Assembly (NCBI RefSeq): GCF_012849375.1
Contig: NZ_CP051684.1
Span: 5,952,001 to 6,016,000, forward strand
Source: Duganella dendranthematis
GTDB lineage: Bacteria > Pseudomonadota > Gammaproteobacteria > Burkholderiales > Burkholderiaceae_D
Reading direction: 5' to 3'
Length of the DNA stretch: 64,000 nt
Under the pieces are notes generated by a model. It saw only the letters and a list, made by a program, of their open reading frames with translations. It had not been told where the DNA came from and searched no databases. The position numbers and the translations under genes were made by a program. Below, piece by piece: positions 20,273 through 30,536 of this stretch (its first letter is position 1; each line of letters opens with the position of its first letter).

Positions 20273-22609
20273 TTAGAAGCCGGTACCCATCTGGAACTGG
20301 AAGCGTTCCAGGCGGTCGCCGGTCTTGGCGTTCAACGGCTTAGCATAACTCAGTTTCAGCGGACCGACCGGCGAAATCCAGCTGATGCCCAGACCGGTCG
20401 AGTAGCGCAGCTCGGAAGCGCGCATTTTCTGACCTTCCTGGTAGACCTGGCCGGTATCGAGGAAGCCGAACCAGCGCAGGCTGCGGTCCTGGCCGGAGCC
20501 TGGGAACGGCAGCTGCAGCTCGGCATTGCCGATGATACGCGACGCGCCGCCCAGGGCATCGCCGTAGGTGTAGTCGACCGCACCCAGCGACGAGCTCAGA
20601 TAGCCGCGCACCGAACCGATACCGCCGGCATAGAAGTTCTTGAACACCGGGTAGCTGCTGTTGCCGATGCCATGGCCGTAGTCAAACTCGCCCTTCAATG
20701 CCAGCGTCACTTTCGAGAACAGCGGCTTGTACCACTGCTGCTCGTAGACGGCGCGGTAGTATTTCTGCTGGCCGACCAGATCCAGCTCCAGGTTGGCGCG
20801 CTGGTAGCGGCCGATGGTTGGCGTGACTGCCGAATCGCGGCTGTCGCGTGCCCACGCCATGGTCAGCGGCACGGCGTTGGTGGCGGCGGTGCCGATACCG
20901 TTGGCGATGCCGGTAATGGTGGTCACGTATTCGCGGAAGCGGGTCGGCGAGGTGGCGTCGGTGGTGATCTTCGAGCGTTCCAGGCCGATGCCGAAGAACA
21001 CGGTGTCGACTTCCGAGAACGGCACGCCGTAGCTGATGCGGCCGCCCTGCTGTTTAATCGTGTAGGAACCGATGTTCAGCGCCGGCGGTTGTTGCGTGCG
21101 CAGATACAGCTCGTAGCCGCGCGAGACGCCGTCGTCGGTGTAGTACGGGTCGGTCTGCGAGAACGAAATCGTGCGGCTGTATTTCGACGTATTCAGCTCC
21201 AGGCCCACGGTGGTGCCGGAACCGGCGAAGTTGGCCTGCTGGACCGCTGCCTGGAACGAGAACTTCTCCGACTGCGAGAACGCGCCGCCGATCTGGAAGT
21301 TACCGGTCGGACGTTCGGTCACGGTCAGGTTGACGTCCACCTGGTCCGAGGTGCCTTGCGCTTCCGGCGTATCGACGGTGACGTCCTTGAAGTAGCCCAG
21401 GCGGTCGACGCGGTCGCGCGACAGCTTGATCTTGTTGGCGTCGTACCAGCTCGACTCGAACTGGCGGAACTCGCGGCGGATCACTTCGTCGCGGGTCGAG
21501 GTATTGCCGGCGATGTTCATGTGGCGCACGTAGGCGCGCTTGCCCGGATCGATGAAGAAGGTGAACGACACTTCGCGTTTCTCGACATCGATGTCGGGCG
21601 ACGCGTTGACGTTGGCAAACGCGTAGCCGAAGGTGCCCAGGCGGTCCGAAATCAGCTTGTTGGTGGCGGTCAGCAGCTCGCCCGAGTAGGTCTGGCCGCT
21701 GCGCAGCAGCACCAGCGAACGCAGTTCTTCTTCGCGGCCGAAGGTCTCGCCTTCGAACTTGATGTTCTTGACCTTGTACTGCTCACCCTCGGTGATGTTG
21801 ATGGTGATGTAGATGTCCTTCTTGTCGGGCGTGATCGACACCTGGGTGGAGTCGATGTTCATGCTGATGTAGCCGCGATTCAGATAGAAGGACTTGAGCG
21901 ACTCGATATCGCCGGTCAGCTTGGTCTTGGAATACTGGTTGGCCTTGGTGTACCAGCTGAACCAGCCGCCGGTATTGAGCGCCAGGTTTTCTTTCAGCTC
22001 CTTGTCGGAGAACACCTTGTTGCCGACGATGTTGATCTCTTTGATCTTGGCGATCTCGCCCTCATCCACCACGAAGTTGATGTTGACGCGGTTGCGTTCC
22101 AGCGGCGTGACGGTGGTTTCCACTTTGACGCCATACAGGCCGTGCGACAGATACTGGCGCTTCAATTCCTGCTCGGCGCGATCGACCGAGGCTTTTTCGA
22201 AGGTCTTGGCTTCGCCGACGCCGATGTCTTTCAGCGCCTTGATCAGCGTGTCTTTTTCAAATTCCTTGGTGCCGGTGAAGTCCACCTTGGCGATGGCCGG
22301 ACGTTCTTCGACCAGCACCACCAGTACCTGGCCGTCCTGTTCCAGCTTGACGTCCTTGAAGAACCCGGTGGCGTACAGCGCCTTGATGGCGGTGACCGAT
22401 TTGTCGTCGTTGAAGGTTTCGCCGACACGCACAGGCAGATAGCTGAAGACGGTACCGGCTTCCGTACGCTGGATGCCTTCGATGCGGATATCTTTGATGA
22501 CGAAGGGCTCGACGGCAAGCGCGCTGCCGCTGCACAGTGCCAGGACAGCGGCGCCGATCAGGCTGCGGCGCAAGGAAGTAGAGGTAATACGATCAGAATA
22601 TCTTTTCAT
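20273..22609 (-). CDS. bamA: Outer-membrane protein assembly factor BamA
   Basis: A 778-residue central component of the BAM complex that inserts beta-barrel proteins. It has a signal peptide (SLIGAAVLALCSGSALA), five POTRA domains to about residue 420 (the first begins FVIKDIRIEGIQRTEAGTVF), and a C-terminal 16-strand barrel. The conserved barrel loop with VRGY is seen as GIGSVRGYLSSSLG, and the protein ends in Phe (FQMGTGF), the barrel signature. The ATG at 22609 is chosen over a TTG nine bases upstream. It follows rseP by 39 bases. Confidence 0.96.
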   Translation of the reverse strand: MKRYSDRITSTSLRRSLIGAAVLALCSGSALAVEPFVIKDIRIEGIQRTEAGTVFSYLPVRVGETFNDDKSVTAIKALYATGFFKDVKLEQDGQVLVVLVEERPAIAKVDFTGTKEFEKDTLIKALKDIGVGEAKTFEKASVDRAEQELKRQYLSHGLYGVKVETTVTPLERNRVNINFVVDEGEIAKIKEINIVGNKVFSDKELKENLALNTGGWFSWYTKANQYSKTKLTGDIESLKSFYLNRGYISMNIDSTQVSITPDKKDIYITINITEGEQYKVKNIKFEGETFGREEELRSLVLLRSGQTYSGELLTATNKLISDRLGTFGYAFANVNASPDIDVEKREVSFTFFIDPGKRAYVRHMNIAGNTSTRDEVIRREFRQFESSWYDANKIKLSRDRVDRLGYFKDVTVDTPEAQGTSDQVDVNLTVTERPTGNFQIGGAFSQSEKFSFQAAVQQANFAGSGTTVGLELNTSKYSRTISFSQTDPYYTDDGVSRGYELYLRTQQPPALNIGSYTIKQQGGRISYGVPFSEVDTVFFGIGLERSKITTDATSPTRFREYVTTITGIANGIGTAATNAVPLTMAWARDSRDSAVTPTIGRYQRANLELDLVGQQKYYRAVYEQQWYKPLFSKVTLALKGEFDYGHGIGNSSYPVFKNFYAGGIGSVRGYLSSSLGAVDYTYGDALGGASRIIGNAELQLPFPGSGQDRSLRWFGFLDTGQVYQEGQKMRASELRYSTGLGISWISPVGPLKLSYAKPLNAKTGDRLERFQFQMGTGF

Positions 22610-22648
22610 CGGTTTCAATGGCTAATCAACGAGAACTACACAGTACAG

Positions 22649-24004
22649 CTACAGCAGCCGGGCAACGTCGTTAAACACCGCCAGCAGCATCAGGCTCAAT
22701 AACAAGCCCATGCCGAGACGCTGCGCGATGTCTCCAACGCGCTCCGGCACAGAACGCCCAGTTAAAACTTCCAGCGAATAATACAGCAAATGCCCCCCGT
22801 CTAGAACGGGAATCGGAAGCAAATTCATCACGCCCAGACTGATGCTGATGAAGGCGACGAAGCTCAGGTAATACTCCATGCCCATCTGCGCGGTCTGGCC
22901 GGCATAATCGGCGATGGTGATTGGGCCCGTCACATTCTTCAGCGAGACCTCGCCGGTGACCATTTTGCCGATCATTTTCAGCGTCATCGTACAAGTCTCC
23001 CAGACCCGCGCGACCGCCTTGGCGACTGCTGCGGGAGGGGATGATGGCACCTTGATCATATCCGGGCGGTTTGCAATCTCGGCGTTGATCTTACCGACTG
23101 TTACAGTTCCTTGAGCGGTTTTTGCTTCCACCGCCGCCGGCACCACGCTCACCGTCAGCGGCTGGCCGTGGCGCTGCATCGCCAGCAGTACCGGCTTGCC
23201 TGGCGCGGCGCTGATTTTTTCGATGAAGGCCGGACTGTTGTCGACCGCCACGCCGTCGACCGCGGTCAGCAGATCGCCAGCCTGCAGGCCGGCGCGTTCG
23301 GCCGGACCGCCCGGCAGCACGCGCAGCACCACCGGCAACGGCCGCGCCACGTCCAGGCCCAGTTGGCCCGGCACGTCGCCTTCCAGGTTCAAGCCTTGCA
23401 GCGCGCTGGCGGCCAGCGTCAGATTGACGTGGCCCTGCCCTGCGCGTTCCAGCGCCACGCGCACCGACTGCTTGTCGATGGCCGCCTGCACCAGCTGCCA
23501 GCGCAGCTCGGACCAGACGTGCACCGGTTGTTCGTTGATCGACACCACGTTGTCGCCGCTGCGCAGGCCGGCCTGCCAGGCCTGGCTCTCGGCCTTGACG
23601 CTGATTTTGCTGGTGGGTTCTTCGACGCCGTGCATGAACAGGCCGGCGTACAGCGCGATGGCGACCAGGAAGTTGGCGATCGGGCCGGCGGCCACGATGG
23701 CGATGCGCTTCCACACGTTCTGGCGCGTGAATTCGCGTTGCAAGTCGGCCTCCGGCAAGCCGGTCAACTCGCCTTCGCGGGCGTCCAGCATTTTGACGTA
23801 GCCGCCCAGCGGCAGCGCGGAAATCGCCCATTCGGTCTGGTCCTTGCCGAAGCGGCGCGACCACACCACCGGTCCCATGCCGACCGAAAAGCGCAGCACC
23901 TTGACGCCGCACCAGCGCGCCACCAGGTAATGTCCCAGCTCGTGCAGCACCACCAGGGAACCCAGGCAGAAGACAAACGCCAGCACTTTTTGCAGGAAGA
24001 TCAT
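22649..24004 (-). CDS. rseP: Site-2 intramembrane zinc metalloprotease RseP
   Basis: A 451-residue protease that cuts anti-sigma factors and leftover signal peptides within the inner membrane. The zinc motif HELGH (His21, Glu22, His25) lies in the first membrane helix; two PDZ domains occupy about residues 115-300 ([20 protein letters not shown] and [15 protein letters not shown]); the third zinc ligand is in [16 protein letters not shown] near residue 400. The ATG overlaps the dxr stop (ATGA). It could also process the membrane anti-sigma factor at 2743, though that is only inference. Confidence 0.95.
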   Translation of the reverse strand: MIFLQKVLAFVFCLGSLVVLHELGHYLVARWCGVKVLRFSVGMGPVVWSRRFGKDQTEWAISALPLGGYVKMLDAREGELTGLPEADLQREFTRQNVWKRIAIVAAGPIANFLVAIALYAGLFMHGVEEPTSKISVKAESQAWQAGLRSGDNVVSINEQPVHVWSELRWQLVQAAIDKQSVRVALERAGQGHVNLTLAASALQGLNLEGDVPGQLGLDVARPLPVVLRVLPGGPAERAGLQAGDLLTAVDGVAVDNSPAFIEKISAAPGKPVLLAMQRHGQPLTVSVVPAAVEAKTAQGTVTVGKINAEIANRPDMIKVPSSPPAAVAKAVARVWETCTMTLKMIGKMVTGEVSLKNVTGPITIADYAGQTAQMGMEYYLSFVAFISISLGVMNLLPIPVLDGGHLLYYSLEVLTGRSVPERVGDIAQRLGMGLLLSLMLLAVFNDVARLL

Positions 24005-25194
24005 GCGGCCAGTCCGGCGATGCAGGCTTGGGCAGCGGCGCGCGCGGCGGCGTCCTGTGCCAGCACCGCGTCGATGCTGTGGGCGGCGCCGTGCGGCAGC
24101 GTGTCCACCACTTGCGCGATCACGCGGTCGATCTGGCGGAAGCCGATCTTGCGGTCGAGGAAGGCTTGCACCGCCACTTCGTTGGCCGCGTTCAGCAGCG
24201 CCGGCGCGGTACCGCCGGCGCGCAGCGCATCGAATGCCAGTGCCAGGCAGGGGAAGCGGGTGAAGTCCGGTTTTTCAAATTGCAGCGTGGCGATCTGGGT
24301 CAGGTCCAGCTGGGCCACGCCGGAAGCGATGCGTTCCGGGTAGGCCAGCGCGTGGGCGATCGGCGTGCGCATGTCCGGGTTGCCCAGCTGCGCCAGCACC
24401 GAGCCATCGACGTAGGACACCATCGAGTGGATCACCGACTGCGGATGGATCACCACTTCGATCTGGTCGGCCGGCGCGCCAAACAGCCAGTGCGCCTCGA
24501 TCACTTCCAGGCCCTTGTTCATCATGGTCGCGGAGTCGACCGAAATCTTGCGGCCCATCGACCAGTTGGGGTGCTTGCAGGCCTGCTCCGGGGTCACCGC
24601 GTCCAGCGTGGCGACGTCGCGCGTCAGGAACGGGCCGCCGGAAGCGGTCAGCAGGATCTTGGCGACGCCGGCCGCCTGCTCGCGCACCGCCGGCACGCGG
24701 CCGCCGAATTGCGGCATCGACTGGAAGATGGCGTTATGTTCGCTGTCGATCGGGAGCAGCACGGCGCCCGATTCGTGCACGGCGTCCATGAACAGCTGGC
24801 CGGACATCACCAGTGCTTCCTTGTTGGCCAGCAGGATTTTCTTGCCGGCGCGGGCTGCGGCCAGGGTCGGCGCCAGGCCGGCCGCGCCAACGATGGCGGC
24901 CATCACGCTGTCGACTTCCGGCGCGCTGGCGATGCTGCACAAGGCTTGCTCGCCCCACTCCACTTCGGTCTTGACGCCGGCCGCGCGCAGCAGCGCCGCC
25001 AGGCGTTCGGCGGCGGCGGCCGTGCCGACCACCGCGCGCGCCGGACGAAACTGCACGCACTGTGCGGCCAGTTCTTCAACCCGGCTGTGCGCTGACAGCG
25101 CGTAGACGGCGTAGCGGCCAGGATGGCGCGCCACCACGTCCAGCGTGGATACGCCGATCGAGCCGGTGGCGCCTAAAACGGTAATACGTTGCAT
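24001..25194 (-). CDS. dxr: 1-deoxy-D-xylulose 5-phosphate reductoisomerase
   Basis: A 397-residue NADPH enzyme making MEP from DXP, the first committed step of non-mevalonate isoprenoid synthesis. The NADPH fold starts with [29 protein letters not shown] and [13 protein letters not shown] line the active site; LTASGGPFL and [20 protein letters not shown] bind substrate and metal. It feeds uppS further along the same operon. Confidence 0.96.
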   Translation of the reverse strand: MQRITVLGATGSIGVSTLDVVARHPGRYAVYALSAHSRVEELAAQCVQFRPARAVVGTAAAAERLAALLRAAGVKTEVEWGEQALCSIASAPEVDSVMAAIVGAAGLAPTLAAARAGKKILLANKEALVMSGQLFMDAVHESGAVLLPIDSEHNAIFQSMPQFGGRVPAVREQAAGVAKILLTASGGPFLTRDVATLDAVTPEQACKHPNWSMGRKISVDSATMMNKGLEVIEAHWLFGAPADQIEVVIHPQSVIHSMVSYVDGSVLAQLGNPDMRTPIAHALAYPERIASGVAQLDLTQIATLQFEKPDFTRFPCLALAFDALRAGGTAPALLNAANEVAVQAFLDRKIGFRQIDRVIAQVVDTLPHGAAHSIDAVLAQDAAARAAAQACIAGLAA

Positions 25195-25204
25195 GGGAAT
25201 TCTT

Positions 25205-26044
25205 TCAGAGCCAGGACGTGACCAGCGCAGCCATCGGCAGCACCGGAATCAATGCGTCCACGCGGTCCAGCACGCCGCCGTGGCCAGGCAGCAGGTTGCT
25301 GCTGTCCTTGATGCCGGCGCGGCGCTTGAGTTGGGATTCGAACAGGTCGCCGATCACGGAGAAGATCACGATCACCAGCAGCACCAGCAGCGCCGGAACC
25401 CAGCCGAAGCGGGCCTGCAGCTTCCAGGCGAAGGTGTCCTGCAGCCATGGCGCGGCGCCGTTGGCCAGGATAACTGACAGCGAGGCCAGCACCAGCACCG
25501 CGATCGCGCCGCCGATCGCGCCTTCCCACGACTTGCCCGGGGAGATGCTAGGCGCCAGCTTGCGCTTGCCGAAGGCCTTGCCGGAGAAGTAGGCGCCGAT
25601 GTCGGCGATCCACACCAGCACCATCACCGACAGCAAATACAGCGGCGATTTCAGGTACAGGCCGACCAGCGCGAAGAAGGCGGCAAACACGGCAAAGGTG
25701 AAGGTAATCGCCAGCGACCAGTTGGCGGCGCCGGCCAGCGGCGGCAGGCCGAGGCCCAGCGTCGGCGCATAGCGGATCAGCCACAGCAAGGCGGCCACGC
25801 CATACAGCGCGTTGACAGCACCCGGCTTGGCAGAGTACATCAGCGCGATGAACAGCGCACCGCCGATGAAGCCGGCCACGCGCGCGCGGCTTTCGCCCAG
25901 GCCGAACAGGCGGGCGCCTTCCCACACGGCGGCGCCGACAAACAGCGTCACCACCAGGGCAAACGCGGGGAAATAGTTGAAGAACAGGACCGGCAGCAGC
26001 ACCGCCAGTAACACCAGAGCGGTAATAATCCTCGTTTTCAGCAT
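25205..26044 (-). CDS. cdsA: Phosphatidate cytidylyltransferase
   Basis: A 279-residue polytopic inner-membrane enzyme that makes CDP-diacylglycerol from phosphatidate and CTP. About eight hydrophobic segments are visible. The family signature is present: [14 protein letters not shown] and, near the C-terminus, [20 protein letters not shown] followed by [13 protein letters not shown]. Its ATG overlaps the uppS stop by one base. Confidence 0.95.
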   Translation of the reverse strand: MLKTRIITALVLLAVLLPVLFFNYFPAFALVVTLFVGAAVWEGARLFGLGESRARVAGFIGGALFIALMYSAKPGAVNALYGVAALLWLIRYAPTLGLGLPPLAGAANWSLAITFTFAVFAAFFALVGLYLKSPLYLLSVMVLVWIADIGAYFSGKAFGKRKLAPSISPGKSWEGAIGGAIAVLVLASLSVILANGAAPWLQDTFAWKLQARFGWVPALLVLLVIVIFSVIGDLFESQLKRRAGIKDSSNLLPGHGGVLDRVDALIPVLPMAALVTSWL

Positions 26045-26796
26045 CAGTTTGTCTTTTCAGCCAGTTGCGCGCCGGTGCGGCCGAATCGCCGCTCTCGGTG
26101 CTGGTAGGAGGCGATCGCCTCGTCAAGACACGCGGCGGAGAAATCCGGCCAGTACGTGTCGGTGAAGAACAGCTCGGTATACGCCAGCTGCCACAGCAGG
26201 AAATTGGAAATGCGCTGTTCGCCGCCGGTGCGGATGAACAGGTCGGGCTCGGGCGCGTAGGCCATCACCAGGTGCGGCGCCAGCTGTTCTTCGCTGAAGT
26301 CGCTCGCGCCCGGATGGGCTTTGACCATCTGCGCGACGGCCTGCATGATGTCCCAGCGGCCGCCGTAGTTGAAGCAGACGGTCAAGGTCATGCCGGTGTT
26401 GGCGGCGGTCTTGCGCTCGGCGGCGGCGATCATGCCTTGCAGCTTCTGGTCGGCGCGGCTGAGGTCGCCCACGACGCGCAAGCGGATGTTATTGGTATGC
26501 AGTTTGGAGACTTCGCGTTCCAGCGCCGTCACGAACAGGCGCATCAGCAGGGACACTTCTTCTTCCGGGCGGCGCCAGTTTTCGGAGCTGAAGGCGAACA
26601 AGGTCAGATAGTCGACGCCACGGCGGGCGCAGGACTCGACGGCAGTGCGCACGGCGTCCACGCCCTTGGCGTGTCCGGCCACCCGCGGCAGGAAGCGCTT
26701 GGTTGCCCAGCGTCCGTTGCCATCCATGATGATGGCCACATGGCGCGGCACGGCAGGTGCGTCTGGAACCTCGGTAGTCGAACTCGTATATTTCAT
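26044..26796 (-). CDS. uppS: Undecaprenyl diphosphate synthase
   Basis: A 250-residue cis-prenyltransferase that builds the C55 carrier lipid for cell wall and LPS. Motifs in order: [16 protein letters not shown] (catalytic Asp), [33 protein letters not shown] and [14 protein letters not shown]. The ATG at 26796 is used; the in-frame ATG 45 bases upstream gives an unconserved leader. A REP-like palindrome lies between its start and frr. Confidence 0.95.
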   Translation of the reverse strand: MKYTSSTTEVPDAPAVPRHVAIIMDGNGRWATKRFLPRVAGHAKGVDAVRTAVESCARRGVDYLTLFAFSSENWRRPEEEVSLLMRLFVTALEREVSKLHTNNIRLRVVGDLSRADQKLQGMIAAAERKTAANTGMTLTVCFNYGGRWDIMQAVAQMVKAHPGASDFSEEQLAPHLVMAYAPEPDLFIRTGGEQRISNFLLWQLAYTELFFTDTYWPDFSAACLDEAIASYQHRERRFGRTGAQLAEKTN

Positions 26797-26884
26797 GAAA
26801 ACGTCGATGCCAAAGTATAAAGTATTGCAGGTGTGAGACAAAAAGACAAGACGCCAGTCAACCGAACCCGCACGGCGGCGTGGT

Positions 26885-26918
26885 GCAGGGTCGGACCCCG
26901 CTCGGGGTCCGACCCTGC
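26885..26918. repeat. Dispersed GGGGTC palindrome, copy 2
   Basis: GCAGGGTCGGACCCCG (26885-26900), spacer CT, then its exact 16-bp reverse complement (26903-26918). It lies in the 160-base gap between frr and uppS, which are on the same strand, so it could attenuate or stabilise the message rather than end a unit. The core GGGTCNGACCC is shared with copies at 11008 and 52830; here the central base is G/C rather than T/A. Confidence 0.8.
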
Positions 26919-26956
26919 GGCCGAGGTGCTGATTCCGCTGCTGGCGTCGATGGGTT

Positions 26957-27517
26957 TTATACCGTCAGGATTTCTTTTTCTTTCTCACCAACCATCTTGT
27001 CGATATCGGCAATGAACTTGTCGGTCAGTTTTTGCACTTCATCGGTGCCACGGCGCTCGTCGTCTTCCGAAATCGCCTTGTCCTTGACCAGCTTTTTCAA
27101 GCCTTCGTTGGCATCGCGGCGGATGTTGCGCACGGCGACTTTGGCGTCTTCCGCTTCGCCTTTGGCCAGCTTGACCATTTCCTTGCGGCGCTCTTCGGTC
27201 AGCGGCGGGGTCGGTACGCGGATCATGTCGCCCTGCGCGGCCGGGTTCAGGCCCAGGTCGGCGTCGCGGATGGCCTTTTCAATTGCGCCGGCCATTTTCT
27301 TTTCAAACGGCTGCACGCCGATGGTGCGGGCGTCGACCAAGGTCAGGTTGGCCACCTGGCTGATGGCGGTCGGGCTACCATAGTAGTCGACCGTCACGTG
27401 ATCGAGGATGCCGGTGTGGGCACGGCCGGTACGGACTTTGGCCAGGTCACCACGCAGGGTTTCCAGCGATTTGGTCATGCGCTCTTGGGCGTTCTTTTTA
27501 ACGTCAGCTGCGGACAT
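26957..27517 (-). CDS. frr: Ribosome recycling factor
   Basis: A 186-residue factor that splits post-termination ribosomes together with EF-G. It has the three-helix bundle with [20 protein letters not shown] at the start, the small domain ([19 protein letters not shown]) and the long final helix ([19 protein letters not shown]). It is one gene below pyrH, in the standard rpsB-tsf-pyrH-frr order. Confidence 0.97.
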   Translation of the reverse strand: MSAADVKKNAQERMTKSLETLRGDLAKVRTGRAHTGILDHVTVDYYGSPTAISQVANLTLVDARTIGVQPFEKKMAGAIEKAIRDADLGLNPAAQGDMIRVPTPPLTEERRKEMVKLAKGEAEDAKVAVRNIRRDANEGLKKLVKDKAISEDDERRGTDEVQKLTDKFIADIDKMVGEKEKEILTV

Positions 27518-27550
27518 TGCTGCTCTCCTGTATATCTGAAATATCTAAAT

Positions 27551-28267
27551 TTAAACGTGAACCAGTGTACCCTCATCCTCGCCCATGATGACGCGCATCA
27601 GCGCACCCGGCTTGGTGATGGAGAACACCTTGATCGGCAGTTTCTGGTCGCGGCACAGCGCGAAGGCGGTGGCGTCCATGACCTGCAAGTGCTTGGCAAT
27701 CGCTTCATCGAAGCTGATCGAGTGGTACAGCGTGGCGTTGGGGTCTTTCTTGGGATCGGCAGTGTACACGCCATCGACCTTGGTGGCTTTCAGCACGATC
27801 TCGGCACTCATTTCCGAACCGCGCAGGGCCGCGGCGGTGTCGGTGGTGAAGAACGGGTTGCCGGTGCCGGCCGCGAACACCACGACCTTGCCTTCTTCCA
27901 GGTACTGCAGCGCTTTCGGGCGCACATACGGCTCGACCACCTGCTCGATGCCGATCGCCGACATCACGCGCGCGGTGACACCAACATGGCGCATGGCGTC
28001 GGCCAGGGCCAGCGCGTTCATCACGGTGGCCAGCATGCCCATGTAGTCGGCGGTGGCGCGGTCCATGCCTTGGGCGCCCGGCGCCACACCACGGAAGATA
28101 TTGCCGCCGCCAATGACGATCGCCAGTTCCACGCCCAGTTTCGCGACCTCGGCCACATCGGCCACCGTCCGTTCGATCGTGGCGCGATTGATGCCGTAAG
28201 GATCATCGCCCATCAGGGCTTCGCCGGACAATTTGAGGAGGACGCGCTTGTAGGCTGGTTTGGACAT
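27551..28267 (-). CDS. pyrH: UMP kinase
   Basis: A 238-residue hexameric amino-acid-kinase-fold enzyme that phosphorylates UMP to UDP. Motifs: [26 protein letters not shown], the GTP/UTP regulatory and substrate region ([16 protein letters not shown]), [20 protein letters not shown] and [16 protein letters not shown]. It is 33 bases upstream of frr. Confidence 0.97.
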   Translation of the reverse strand: MSKPAYKRVLLKLSGEALMGDDPYGINRATIERTVADVAEVAKLGVELAIVIGGGNIFRGVAPGAQGMDRATADYMGMLATVMNALALADAMRHVGVTARVMSAIGIEQVVEPYVRPKALQYLEEGKVVVFAAGTGNPFFTTDTAAALRGSEMSAEIVLKATKVDGVYTADPKKDPNATLYHSISFDEAIAKHLQVMDATAFALCRDQKLPIKVFSITKPGALMRVIMGEDEGTLVHV

Positions 28268-28355
28268 GAGACGGGGCTCCTAATGATTGGTTGTTCGGGG
28301 TAAGTCTGCCGGCGCCTATGATACCTCGCCCGACGCCGGGCACTGCTGCGGGCTT

Positions 28356-28383
28356 AAAAAAACGGGCCTCTCGGCCCGTTTTC
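28356..28383 (-). terminator. Intrinsic terminator downstream of tsf
   Basis: On the minus strand, ACGGGCC and GGCCCGT form a 7-bp GC-rich stem with a four-base loop, followed by a run of seven T residues (A run at 28356-28362 on the plus strand). It directly follows the tsf stop and lies before pyrH, so pyrH-frr and the genes beyond need their own promoter or read-through. Confidence 0.85.
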
Positions 28384-28387
28384 TGTA

Positions 28388-29305
28388 TTACGCTCCTTTG
28401 GAAGCGGCTACTTGCGCAGCCACTTCAGCGGCGAAGTCGTCCACCTTCTTCTCGATGCCCTCGCCCACCACGTACATCACGAACGCTTTGACGGTGGTCG
28501 ATTTTTCTTTCAGCATCTGCTCGATCGATTGCTTGTCGTTTTTCACGAAAGCCTGGTTCAGCAGCGATACTTCTTTCAGGTACTTCTGGACCGAGCCTTC
28601 CAGACGCTTGGCGACGATGTCGGCAGGCTGTACTGGTTTGCCGGCAGCCACGGCGGCAGCTGCATCTTCGTCGGCTTTCAGCTTGGCCACCGAACGCTCT
28701 TTTTCGATCAGTTCGGCAGGAACCTGGTCAGCCGACAGCGACACTGGCTTCATCGCGGCGATGTGCATGGCCACGTCTTTACCGACTTGCTCGTCGGCGC
28801 CGTCGAATTCGACCATCACGCCGATGCGGGTGCCGTGCAGGTACGAGGCCAGCTTGGCGGTGGTTTCGAAACGCTGGAAGCGGCGGATCGACATGTTTTC
28901 GCCGATTTTACCGATCAGGGCAGCGCGCACTTCGTCCAGCGTTTTGCCGTCGTCGCCAGCTGGCAGGGCCAGCAGGGCAGCCACGTCGGCCGGGTTCTTT
29001 TCAGCCACCAGACGGGCGGCGGTGTTGGCCAGGTTCAGGAAATCGTCGTTTTTCGCCACGAAGTCGGTTTCCGAGTTCACTTCCACCAGGGCGCCGACGC
29101 CGTTGGCGATGTAGGTCGCGACCACGCCTTCGGCGGTGATGCGGCTGGCGGCTTTACCAGCCTTGCCACCCAGCTTGACGCGCAGGATCTCTTCCGCACG
29201 ACCCATGTCGCCTTCGGCTTCGGTCAGTGCTTTTTTGCATTCCATCATCGGCGCGTCGGTTTTCGCGCGCAGTTCGCCTACCATTGCTGCGGTAATAGCT
29301 GCCAT
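28388..29305 (-). CDS. tsf: Elongation factor Ts
   Basis: A 305-residue nucleotide exchange factor for EF-Tu. The N-terminal UBA-like domain is clear ([19 protein letters not shown], then [10 protein letters not shown]), followed by the core with the [11 protein letters not shown] motif that contacts EF-Tu, and the coiled-coil and C-terminal dimer modules. The ATG at 29305 has a GGAGAAAC ribosome binding site; the in-frame upstream ATG lies beyond it in the spacer. Confidence 0.97.
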   Translation of the reverse strand: MAAITAAMVGELRAKTDAPMMECKKALTEAEGDMGRAEEILRVKLGGKAGKAASRITAEGVVATYIANGVGALVEVNSETDFVAKNDDFLNLANTAARLVAEKNPADVAALLALPAGDDGKTLDEVRAALIGKIGENMSIRRFQRFETTAKLASYLHGTRIGVMVEFDGADEQVGKDVAMHIAAMKPVSLSADQVPAELIEKERSVAKLKADEDAAAAVAAGKPVQPADIVAKRLEGSVQKYLKEVSLLNQAFVKNDKQSIEQMLKEKSTTVKAFVMYVVGEGIEKKVDDFAAEVAAQVAASKGA

Positions 29306-29377
29306 GTGTTTCTCCTGTATTTCGATCTGATAATCGGTATTCGGGGTGGTGAGCAAGATGCTCTAACCATTTACGTT

Positions 29378-29411
29378 AAAAAAAAGGGGGAGCTGTTGGC
29401 CACCCCTTTTT
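29378..29411 (-). terminator. Terminator or attenuator between rpsB and tsf
   Basis: Minus strand: an AAAAAGGGG...CCCCTTTTT inverted repeat with a T tract lies 22 bases after the rpsB stop and about 70 bases before the tsf start. A partial terminator here is common in rpsB-tsf operons and sets a higher level of S2 transcript than of tsf. Confidence 0.65.
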
Positions 29412-29433
29412 CCTTACAGCCAATCAGGAACGC

Positions 29434-30186
29434 TTACGCTTGTTCGCTGACTTCGACGAATTCGTCGCCGGCTGCGGCTTTCACCATTTCAACTACTTCG
29501 TTACCGGCAGCGGCACGGCCTTCCAGGATGGCATCTGCCACGCCGCGGGCGTACAGCGTGATGGCTTTCGACGAGTCATCATTACCTGGAATTACGTACT
29601 GCACGCCTTCTGGCGAGTGGTTGGTATCGACCACGCCGATCACTGGGATGCCCAGTTTTGCGGCTTCGGTGATGGCGCCTTTATGGTAGCCAACGTCAAC
29701 GACGAAGATAGCGTCAGGAACGCCGCCCATGTCTTTGATGCCGCCGATCGATTTTTGCAGCTTGACGATTTCGCGTTGGAACATCAGCGCTTCTTTTTTC
29801 GACATCTTCTCAGCCGAACCGTCCGCAATCGCCGCTTCCATGTCTTTCAGACGCTTGATCGAGGTTTTGATGGTTTTGAAGTTGGTCAGCATGCCGCCCA
29901 GCCAACGCTGGTCAACAAAAGGAACGCCTGCGCGCTGGGCTTCAGCGGCGATGATATCGCGTGCTTGACGCTTGGTGCCTACCATCAGGATGGTGCCACG
30001 GTTGGCGGCAACCTGTTTCACGTGTTTCATCGCTTCTTGATACATACCCATCGTCTTTTCCAAGTTGATGATATGGATCTTGTTACGGTGACCAAAGATG
30101 AACGGCGCCATCTTTGGGTTCCAGAAACGGGTTTGGTGACCGAAGTGGACACCGGCTTCCAGCATTTCGCGCATAGTTACGGACAT
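29434..30186 (-). CDS. rpsB: 30S ribosomal protein S2
   Basis: A 250-residue ribosomal protein. It opens with [20 protein letters not shown], followed by [20 protein letters not shown], the conserved [14 protein letters not shown] strand ([19 protein letters not shown]) and the second signature [19 protein letters not shown]. It is the first gene of the long minus-strand translation/envelope cluster and uses the leader described separately. Confidence 0.98.
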   Translation of the reverse strand: MSVTMREMLEAGVHFGHQTRFWNPKMAPFIFGHRNKIHIINLEKTMGMYQEAMKHVKQVAANRGTILMVGTKRQARDIIAAEAQRAGVPFVDQRWLGGMLTNFKTIKTSIKRLKDMEAAIADGSAEKMSKKEALMFQREIVKLQKSIGGIKDMGGVPDAIFVVDVGYHKGAITEAAKLGIPVIGVVDTNHSPEGVQYVIPGNDDSSKAITLYARGVADAILEGRAAAGNEVVEMVKAAAGDEFVEVSEQA

Positions 30187-30270
30187 AATATTACTCCAGG
30201 GTTAGTTCCGGAATCCGATCTGTGACCTGGCTAAGCCTGGCACCCTTGTTGACCGGATTCGAGTTTATAA
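30187..30270 (-). promoter_or_regulatory. rpsB: rpsB promoter and 5' leader region
   Basis: The stretch upstream of rpsB holds a TATAAA-like -10 box (plus-strand TTTATA near 30263) and an inverted repeat GAATCCG (30211-30217) / CGGATTC (30254-30260) enclosing CCTGGCTAAGCCTGG. Proteobacterial rpsB leaders often carry a structured element through which S2 represses its own synthesis; this hairpin is a candidate, not shown to match that consensus. Confidence 0.4.
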
Positions 30271-30536
30271 ATGAAATTAACAACATTGCTTAAACCGAAT
30301 TCAAGCAACCCGAGATTCTACCCTAAAAACAGCCACTTGCGCAAGATTTCTGACTCTGACAGCACCTGCCCCATATGTGTGCGACCGCACCAAGATGTTG
30401 CGAAACATCAAAAAATCTCGCCTTCCATGCTCAAAAGATGCAGAAACTGTAATATCATCGCAGTTATTAATTCCGATGATTTAATATTCGTTGCGCCCAG
30501 CCCATGCGATAGCGTCGTTTTCGAAAGATCGCCATC
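30261..30536 (+). promoter_or_regulatory. AT-rich intergenic region before the PEP-CTERM gene
   Basis: This stretch between divergent rpsB and the PEP-CTERM gene is much more AT-rich than its surroundings. I see no convincing gene in it. It contains a dyad ATCATCG (30454-30460) / CGATGAT (30474-30480) about 60 bases before the PEP-CTERM start, a small hairpin GATGTT-gcga-AACATC near 30392, and no sigma-54 -24/-12 pair. It most likely carries the two divergent promoters. Confidence 0.4.

Noticed and set aside
20087..22702. An 871-codon plus-strand frame opposite bamA
   Set aside because: Antisense shadow of the clearly conserved bamA; long frames opposite genes are common in high-GC DNA.
30225..30260. 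Possible sigma-54 promoter (TGGCAC) before the PEP-CTERM gene
   Set aside because: The -12 GC is not at the required distance, and the orientation falls in the rpsB leader.
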